In this document: positions 51,081 through 56,626 of the stretch, in pieces | Position numbering within the stretch: position 1 is the stretch's first letter | How the letters are laid out: every line of letters starts with the position of its first letter | From: an uncultured Paraprevotella sp. | Lineage (GTDB): Bacteria > Bacteroidota > Bacteroidia > Bacteroidales > Bacteroidaceae | Direction: 5' to 3' | NCBI GenBank assembly: GCA_944319925.1 | Contig: CALUFQ010000015.1 | Coordinates: 1 to 56,626, forward strand | DNA: 56,626 nt | The notes under the pieces: model-generated | Database searches by the model: none | The model's input: the letters and a program-made list of their open reading frames with translations, nothing else | Told to the model about the DNA's origin: nothing | Position numbers and translations under genes: made by a program

Positions 51081-51130
51081 GGAACTGTTTTGAATTTCCA
51101 CAAAAAGTTTTTCCCAACTTGATACCTTCA
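51081..51130 (-). mobile_element. Solo end of the MITE-like element
   Basis: GGAACTGTTTTGAATTTCCAC followed by AAAAAGTTTTTCCCAACTTGAT is the reverse complement of the right end of 44427-44679. Only this end is present, 6 bp past the 3' end of the radical-SAM gene. Confidence 0.6.
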
Positions 51131-51135
51131 TTTTC

Positions 51136-52083
51136 TTAACACGAAGTCTTCCCGCCGCCTCCTCGCCACAGACGCCCCTGAAACGTCCCCCGCTCGCGCA
51201 TCCGGTTCCTCAGCCGTTCCGCAAACACATGGGGTTTCAGCCCCCAACGCGGCGCAACCAGCAAACAACCGGGAGACTGGGAAACAAATCGTTCCAAAGC
51301 GATTTCCGGGCGCAGGCGTTCCACGTAATCAATGACAAGGTCAATGTATTCGTCCACCGACGGAAAATGGAAGCTCCCCGGGCTGGAAGCCCACTCCCGC
51401 GCCATGACCGTCCCGCGGACCAGTTGCAGCTGGTGGATTTTCAACACGTCCAGCGGCAAGCGCGACACCAAGGATGCTTGCCTGACGGACTCTTCCCTCC
51501 CTTCGCCGGGCAACCCCAAGATGACATGGGCGCCGACCCGGATGCCGGCTTCCGCCGTGCGGCAAACCGCATCCACTGCATCGGCCGCCGTATGCCCCCT
51601 GTTAATGCGCAGGAGCGTGTCGTCGTTCAGGCTTTCTATCCCATACTCCACCAGCAGGAACGTCCGCCGGGCCAAGTCCCGCAAAGCCTCCAGTAAATCC
51701 GGCGGCATGCAATCCGGACGAGTACCAATGACCAAGCCCACGACCTCGCGGACGGACAATGCTTCCTCGTATAACCTCATCAACGCATCCGCTTCACCGT
51801 ATGTATTCGTATAAGCTTGGAAATAGGCAAGAATTTTCATGTCCTGGTATTTGCCGGAAAAGAACGCCTTCCCGGCCTCCAGCTGGTCCGCGACCGACGC
51901 ACCCGCCTGGCAATACGACGGATTGAACGCCTCATTGTTGCAATACGTGCATCCGCCCCGCCCCTTCGTCCCGTCGCGGTTGGGACAGGTGAACCCCGCG
52001 TCCAACATGACCTTCTGCACCTTGAACGGAAAAAAACGACGCAGAAAACCGCTAAAGTCCGTATATAAATAAGGAGCAACCAT
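51136..52083 (-). CDS. TIGR01212-type radical SAM protein (YhcC-like)
   Basis: 315 residues. The radical-SAM cluster motif is LDAGFTCPNRDGTKGRGGCTYC, with spacing C-x8-C-x2-C-like as in the YhcC/TIGR01212 family. ILAYFQAYTNTYG, VIGTRPDC, EYGIESLNDDTLLRINRGH and HVILGLPGE are also family hallmarks. The reaction is not established. The open frame extends 16 codons further, but that stretch is part of the asnS terminator (52099-52149), so the Met at 52083 (MVAPYLYTDF) is chosen. Confidence 0.9.
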   Translation of the reverse strand: MVAPYLYTDFSGFLRRFFPFKVQKVMLDAGFTCPNRDGTKGRGGCTYCNNEAFNPSYCQAGASVADQLEAGKAFFSGKYQDMKILAYFQAYTNTYGEADALMRLYEEALSVREVVGLVIGTRPDCMPPDLLEALRDLARRTFLLVEYGIESLNDDTLLRINRGHTAADAVDAVCRTAEAGIRVGAHVILGLPGEGREESVRQASLVSRLPLDVLKIHQLQLVRGTVMAREWASSPGSFHFPSVDEYIDLVIDYVERLRPEIALERFVSQSPGCLLVAPRWGLKPHVFAERLRNRMRERGTFQGRLWRGGGGKTSC

Positions 52084-52098
52084 AAAAGCGGCATTCAC

Positions 52099-52149
52099 AA
52101 AAAAACGGCAGAAGCCTTTTTCCCTCCACAAAGGGAGAAAAGCTTCCGC
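52099..52149 (-). terminator. Terminator after asnS
   Basis: Read leftwards, GCGGAAGCTTTTCTCCCT and AGGGAAAAAGGCTTCTGC pair across a short loop and are followed by a run of T. It ends the purB-rluB-asnS unit and fixes the start of the radical-SAM gene. Confidence 0.85.
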
Positions 52150-52175
52150 CTCTCATATACAATCTCTGATAATCC

Positions 52176-53579
52176 CTAGAAATCCGCATTCTTCGGCGTA
52201 CGCGGGAACGGAATCACATCGCGGATGTTCTGCATGCCTGTCACAAACAAAATCAGACGTTCGAAACCCAATCCGAACCCGCTGTGCGGGCAAGTACCGA
52301 AACGGCGCGTGTCCAAATACCACCACATGTCCTTCATCGGGATGTGCAGTTCTTCGATGCGCGCCATCAGCTTGTCGTAACTGTCCTCGCGCTCGGAGCC
52401 ACCGATAATCTCGCCTATCTGCGGGAACAACACATCCATGGCGCGCACGGTCTTCCCGTCGTCGTTCATCTTCATGTAGAACGCCTTGATTTCTTTCGGA
52501 TAATCGGTCAGGATTACCGGACGCTTGAAATGCTGCTCCACAAGGAAACGCTCATGCTCGCTAGCCAAGTCGGCTCCCCAATAAATCGGGAACTCGAACT
52601 TATGGCCGTCCTTCACGGCCTGTTCCAGGATGCGGATGCCTTCCGTGTAGGACAGACGCACGAAATTGTTCTCCACCACGAACTTCAACCGCTCCAACAA
52701 CGTCGGGTCGATCATCTTGTTTAGGAACGCCAAATCGTCCTGGCAATGTTCCAAAGCCCAACGGACACAGTACTTGATGAAGTCCTCGGCCAAGTCCATG
52801 TTGTCGTTGATGTCGTTGAAAGCCACCTCAGGCTCAATCATCCAAAACTCCGCCAAATGGCGCGGCGTATTGGAGTTCTCCGCACGAAATGTCGGGCCGA
52901 ATGTGTAAATGGCCCCCAATGCCGTGGCTCCCAATTCGCCTTCCAGCTGTCCCGACACGGTGAGCGACGTGGTTTTGCCGAAGAAATCGTCCGAATAGTC
53001 AATCTTCCCTTCGGCATCCTTCTTCAAGTCGTAGAGGTTCTTGGTCGTCACCTGGAACATCTGCCCGGCACCCTCGCAATCGCTCGCCGTGATAATCGGC
53101 GTGTGAAAATAAAAGAAGCCATGCTCATGGAAGTAACGGTGGATGGCCATCGCCATGTGGTGACGAATGCGGAACACCGCACCAAACGTATTAGTGCGCA
53201 AACGCATGTGGGCATGTGTGCGCATGTACTCCATGCTCTGCCCTTTCTTCTGCATCGGATAATCCGCACCGCACGTGCCCAGCACCACAATGTCGTGTGC
53301 CTGCACTTCCACGGCCTGCCCCGCTCCGGGACTTTTCACCAGTTCGCCCGTCACGCTCAGGCAAGCACCGGTCGTGACTTGCTTCATCAAATCGTCGTCG
53401 AACTTCCCCGCGTCGGCCACGACTTGCACGTTACGGATGGTCGAGCCGTCGTTCAGTGCGATAAAATGCACGGCCTTGCTGGCCCGGTGAGTGCGCACCC
53501 ACCCTTTCACACAGACCTCCGCGCCGAAGTCTTCGCGCTTCAGCACGTCTATGATTTTCGTTCTGCCAATCGTTTTCAT
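52176..53579 (-). CDS. asnS: Asparagine--tRNA ligase
   Basis: 467 residues. N-terminal OB-fold anticodon domain ([21 protein letters not shown]). Class II catalytic domain with motif 2 ([26 protein letters not shown]) and motif 3 ([29 protein letters not shown]). The residues fit AsnRS rather than AspRS. It is 21 bp downstream of the pseudouridine synthase gene and is followed by a strong terminator. Confidence 0.96.
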   Translation of the reverse strand: MKTIGRTKIIDVLKREDFGAEVCVKGWVRTHRASKAVHFIALNDGSTIRNVQVVADAGKFDDDLMKQVTTGACLSVTGELVKSPGAGQAVEVQAHDIVVLGTCGADYPMQKKGQSMEYMRTHAHMRLRTNTFGAVFRIRHHMAMAIHRYFHEHGFFYFHTPIITASDCEGAGQMFQVTTKNLYDLKKDAEGKIDYSDDFFGKTTSLTVSGQLEGELGATALGAIYTFGPTFRAENSNTPRHLAEFWMIEPEVAFNDINDNMDLAEDFIKYCVRWALEHCQDDLAFLNKMIDPTLLERLKFVVENNFVRLSYTEGIRILEQAVKDGHKFEFPIYWGADLASEHERFLVEQHFKRPVILTDYPKEIKAFYMKMNDDGKTVRAMDVLFPQIGEIIGGSEREDSYDKLMARIEELHIPMKDMWWYLDTRRFGTCPHSGFGLGFERLILFVTGMQNIRDVIPFPRTPKNADF

Positions 53580-53600
53580 CAGTTTTTTTTGTTTTAGCCC

Positions 53601-54968
53601 TTAAAACGCACCCATACGCAGCATGTTGACTTCCTGTTCCGTCAGGAAACGCCAATCGCCGCGGCGCAAGTTCTTCTTTGTCAGCCCTGCAAACATCACC
53701 CGGTCGAGCTTCAACACCCGGTAGCCCAACGCCTCGAAAATCCGGCGCACGATGCGGTTGCGGCCTGAATGGATTTCGATGCCGACCTGTTTCTTGTCCG
53801 TGGGATGGGCATATTCAATGGCATCGGCCTTGATTTCCCCGTCTTCGAGCGTGATGCCTTCGGCAATCTGGCGCATGTCGGCGGCCGTCACGTTCTTGTC
53901 AAGGAACACATGGTAGATTTTCTTTTTCAAATATTGGGGATGGGTCAGTTTGGAGGCCAGTTCGCCGTCGTTGGTGAACAGCAACACACCGGTGGTGTTC
54001 CGGTCAAGCCGGCCCACCGGATAAATACGCTCGCGACAGGCATCTTTCACCAAATCCATCACCGTCTTGCGGTTCTGCGGGTCGTCGCTCGTGGTCACGT
54101 AATCCTTGGGCTTGTTCAACAATACATACACCTTGCGCTCAATATTCACAAGCTGGTCGTGGAACTTCACCTCGTCGCTGCGCTTCACTTTCGTGCCCAA
54201 TTCCGTCACGACCTGTCCGTTCACGCTCACGACACCGGCTGTGATATACTCGTCGGCCTCGCGGCGGGAACAAATCCCGGCATTGGCCAAATATTTGTTC
54301 AAGCGGATTGGTGCGTCCGGATCCACATTGAGTTCCTTGTATTCAATCTGTTTCTTATGACTGTATTTCGCATTGGGGTCATACCCCGGGCGACGCCCCT
54401 GCGGACGTCCGCCGAAACGGTTCGCCCCGTAACCTCCTTGCTGCGGACGACGATAACCGCCTCCCGCTCCCGCCGGACGGAAACCGCCCCCGCGGTTCGC
54501 GACGTAACCGCCTTCGCGGTTGTAACTTCCCTCACGATTGTAAGCATTATTGTCACGGTTATATCCGCGATTGTTGTAACCTCCCTCACGGCGGTAACCT
54601 CCGTTATTGGGACGATAGCCCCCCTCACGGCCATAGCTACCTTCGCGGCCTTCGTAACCCCCTTCGCGCCCATAGCCACCTCCACGGTTGTAATCCTGAC
54701 GGGGCTGATAGGACCGATAAGGACGTTCGCCACCGTATGTACGTTCTTCACGGTTATAAGACGGACGATAAGGACGGCCTTCCTGCGTCCCGTTGGAGCC
54801 GTTGGCCGTGTAAGCCCGCTGGACGCGCTGGATGCGCGGGCGCGGAATGCGCGGACGACCGGCGTTCTCGCCGCTGTTGTTGTTCTCACTGTTGAATGGC
54901 TTGTAACCCTCGCGGTCACCCTCAGTCCCTTCGGACATCTGATTATCCTGCCATTTTTCGTCTTCCAT
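53601..54968 (-). CDS. RluB/RsuA-type rRNA pseudouridine synthase with long Gly/Tyr/Arg-rich N-terminus
   Basis: 455 residues from the ATG at 54968. About residues 30-210 are low-complexity: repeats of the form REGGY, YNRE and NRGG, plus prolines, resembling RGG-type RNA-binding tails. Then an S4 domain (IRLNKYLANAGICSRREADEYI) and the catalytic domain with nucleophile Asp in YPVGRLDRNTTGVLLFTNDG and the HSGRNRIVRRIFEALGY motif. It should modify 23S rRNA (RluB-like). The frame runs 43 codons further upstream into purB and is not used. Confidence 0.92.
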   Translation of the reverse strand: MEDEKWQDNQMSEGTEGDREGYKPFNSENNNSGENAGRPRIPRPRIQRVQRAYTANGSNGTQEGRPYRPSYNREERTYGGERPYRSYQPRQDYNRGGGYGREGGYEGREGSYGREGGYRPNNGGYRREGGYNNRGYNRDNNAYNREGSYNREGGYVANRGGGFRPAGAGGGYRRPQQGGYGANRFGGRPQGRRPGYDPNAKYSHKKQIEYKELNVDPDAPIRLNKYLANAGICSRREADEYITAGVVSVNGQVVTELGTKVKRSDEVKFHDQLVNIERKVYVLLNKPKDYVTTSDDPQNRKTVMDLVKDACRERIYPVGRLDRNTTGVLLFTNDGELASKLTHPQYLKKKIYHVFLDKNVTAADMRQIAEGITLEDGEIKADAIEYAHPTDKKQVGIEIHSGRNRIVRRIFEALGYRVLKLDRVMFAGLTKKNLRRGDWRFLTEQEVNMLRMGAF

Positions 54969-55062
54969 ACTCTTTTTCCTTTCTCTATACTTATATATAA
55001 CAATGATTAAAATGAGGAGAAACTTCCGCCCTCGCGGGCAGGCATCATCTCCGGTCACTCGT

Positions 55063-56409
55063 CTAAATGCCCGTATATGAATGGGGCGTGATGGCACGCA
55101 GTTCCTCTTTCACCGCCTCGCCGACTTCCAGCCCTTCGATAAAATCCTTGATAGCTTCCTTTGTGATAGCCTTGTTGGTGCGCGTCAACGCTTTCAACGC
55201 CTCGTAAGGATGCGGATAGGCTTCACGCCGCAGGATGGTCTGGATGGCCTCGGCCACCACCGCCCAACAGTTGTCCAAATCCGCGTTGATGGCTTCTTGG
55301 TTCAGCAACAGCTTGCGCAGCCCCTTCAGCGTACTTTGCACGGCAATAAGGGCATGCCCCATGGGAACGCCGACATTACGCAACACAGTGGAGTCCGTCA
55401 AGTCGCGCTGCAGGCGCGACACCGGCAATTTCATGCTCAGATGGGCAAGGATGGCATTGGCCAACCCCAAGTTGCCTTCCGAGTTTTCGAAATCAATCGG
55501 GTTCACCTTGTGCGGCATGGCACTGGAGCCCACTTCGCCCGCCTTGATTTTCTGCTTGAAATATTCCATGGACACATATTGCCAAAAGTCGCGGTCCAAA
55601 TCTATCAGAATCGTGTTGATGCGCTTCATGGCATCGAACACCGCACCAAGATTGTCGTAGTTCGAAATCTGGGTCGTATATTCCTCCCGCTCCAAACCGA
55701 GTTTTTCCGCCACGAAACGGTTGCCGAAAGCCCGCCAGTCATACCCGGGATAGGCCACATGGTGGGCATTGAAGTTGCCCGTCGCCCCACCGAACTTCGC
55801 CGTGATGGGACATGCCTTCAGCATTCCCAGCTGGCGTTCCAGCCGATAGACGAACACCATGACTTCTTTCCCCAAACGGGTCGGCGAAGCCGGCTGCCCG
55901 TGCGTCTTGGCCAGCATGGGCACGTCTTTCCATTCCTCGGCGTATGCCCTCAGCTGGGCGACAAGTTCCTCCAACTGCGGGTAGTAGCACTCGTTCAGCG
56001 CGTCCTTGATGGACAAAGGCACCGACGTGTTGTTGATGTCTTGCGAAGTCAGGCCGAAATGGATAAACTCCTTGTAAGCCTCCAAACCACCGATTTTGTC
56101 AAACTGCTCTTTGATGAAATATTCCACAGCCTTCACGTCGTGGTTGGTCACCGCCTCGATTTCCTTCACGCGACGGGCATCAGCCTCAGAGAATCCGACG
56201 TAAATGTCGCGCAAACGCCCGAACAGTGCATGGTCGAAACTTATCAACTGCGGCAAAGGCAACTCGCACAAAGTGATGAAGTACTCGATTTCCACGCGTA
56301 TCCGGTAACGGATAAGCGCATATTCTGAAAAATAAGAAGCCAAAGGCTCCGTCTTACCTCTGTAACGACCGTCAATCGGGGAGATGGCCGTCAACAAATC
56401 TAATTCCAT
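55063..56409 (-). CDS. purB: Adenylosuccinate lyase
   Basis: 448 residues. Starts MELDLLTAISPIDGRYRGK, the bacterial PurB N-terminus. HFGLTSQDINNTS, KTHGQPASPTRLGKE and the signature SSAMPHKVNPIDFENSEGN are intact. It acts twice in purine synthesis (SAICAR to AICAR, adenylosuccinate to AMP). First gene of the purB-rluB-asnS leftward unit. The Met at 56418 is possible, but 56409 matches the family start. Confidence 0.95.
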   Translation of the reverse strand: MELDLLTAISPIDGRYRGKTEPLASYFSEYALIRYRIRVEIEYFITLCELPLPQLISFDHALFGRLRDIYVGFSEADARRVKEIEAVTNHDVKAVEYFIKEQFDKIGGLEAYKEFIHFGLTSQDINNTSVPLSIKDALNECYYPQLEELVAQLRAYAEEWKDVPMLAKTHGQPASPTRLGKEVMVFVYRLERQLGMLKACPITAKFGGATGNFNAHHVAYPGYDWRAFGNRFVAEKLGLEREEYTTQISNYDNLGAVFDAMKRINTILIDLDRDFWQYVSMEYFKQKIKAGEVGSSAMPHKVNPIDFENSEGNLGLANAILAHLSMKLPVSRLQRDLTDSTVLRNVGVPMGHALIAVQSTLKGLRKLLLNQEAINADLDNCWAVVAEAIQTILRREAYPHPYEALKALTRTNKAITKEAIKDFIEGLEVGEAVKEELRAITPHSYTGI

Positions 56410-56435
56410 ACAAGCCATACGTATTATTCAGACTG

Positions 56436-56443
56436 CAAAAATA
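56436..56443 (-). promoter_or_regulatory. -7 box (TATTTTTG) for purB
   Basis: TAnnTTTG on the minus strand, 26 bp before the start. Confidence 0.55.
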
Positions 56444-56518
56444 ACGCATTTTATCGGTATGCCTAAGCAAATCCCTCAAAAAAATATCGAAAAAACATGA
56501 GAATAGGCAAAAACGACA

Positions 56519-56541
56519 AAAGACATCCTCCTCGGATGCCT
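56519..56541 (-). terminator. Short terminator after tRNA-Val
   Basis: Read leftwards, GGCATCC-GAGGA-GGATGTC followed by TTTTG, 14 bp past the tRNA 3' end. Confidence 0.6.
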
Positions 56542-56554
56542 TCCCCTCTCTTCG

Positions 56555-56626
56555 TGGGCGCTGAGGGATTCGAACCCCCGACCCTCTGCTTGTAAGGCAG
56601 ACGCTCTGAACCAGCTGAGCTAAGCG
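56555..56626 (-). tRNA. tRNA-Val (anticodon TAC), 5' end cut by window
   Basis: The minus strand reads GCTTAGCTCAGCTGG (D arm), TCTGC-CTTACAA-GCAGA (anticodon arm, anticodon TAC for Val), GGGGGTTCGAATCCCT (T arm) and ends AGCGCCCA. The CCA is not encoded. About three 5' bases lie beyond the window end. Confidence 0.92.

Overview
The window is Bacteroidales chromosome, most like Bacteroidaceae. This rests on the gene content (RprX/RprY two-component pair, GldB-type lipoprotein, DUF4290, DUF4250, a short cobalamin-dependent MetH, GH29/GH105/GH127 glycosidases, rpsF-rpsR-rplI without priB) and on the promoters. Nearly every transcription unit starts behind a TAnnTTTG -7 box, the signature of Bacteroidetes primary sigma, and Shine-Dalgarno sites are mostly weak. 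The species cannot be named from sequence alone.

Layout. 0.5-3.3 kb: a CCA-adding-type nucleotidyltransferase, a lipoprotein, and two very short genes (DUF4250 and a 32-residue membrane peptide). 3.3-9.1 kb (-): a housekeeping operon tsaB, DUF4290, murA, rimM, dxr, rseP. 9.1-11.4 kb (+): yicC, gmk, a small membrane protein, nadD. 12.0-16.2 kb: a decayed fucose-type locus with two intact GH29 enzymes, what looks like the tail of a third, and a broken AraC regulator. 16.3-20.1 kb (-): metH, smpB and a DMP19-family gene. 20.3-21.3 kb: an Rpn-family nuclease with ten EQGL-type repeats. 21.5-27.3 kb (+): a seven-gene ABC operon with one ATPase, five related ABC-2-like membrane proteins and a YtrA-type GntR regulator in the middle. 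It abuts a cupin gene that has lost its upstream carboxymuconolactone-decarboxylase domain. 27.9-32.5 kb: a TonB-dependent receptor and a dipeptidyl-peptidase IV. 32.7-41.6 kb: HAD phosphatase, RsmI-like methyltransferase, GldB-like lipoprotein, GH127, GT2 and MtaB. 41.8-47.3 kb: an acidic lipoprotein, rpsF-rpsR-rplI, MarR, a 58-residue membrane protein and RprY/RprX. 47.6-56.6 kb: GH105-DUF4861, radical SAM YhcC-like, asnS, an RluB-like pseudouridine synthase, purB and a partial tRNA-Val.

The spaces between genes, mainly at gene 3' ends, hold a dense set of repeats. R1 is about 615 bp (three copies, one cut by the window edge). R2 is a hairpin arm of about 60 bp whose stem covaries between copies. 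A 32-bp tandem unit also carries a covarying palindrome, and in two loci R2 arms in opposite orientation flank it. R3 is a 20-nt hairpin with a longer flank. A MITE-like element has TIRs of the form AAACTGTTTTGAATT; one copy sits inside a transcription terminator. The most interesting items are the ABC array with shared LPxSxxE and AxxTR-type motifs, the structured R2/32-bp repeats, and the decayed gene junctions at 15.6 and 27.34 kb.
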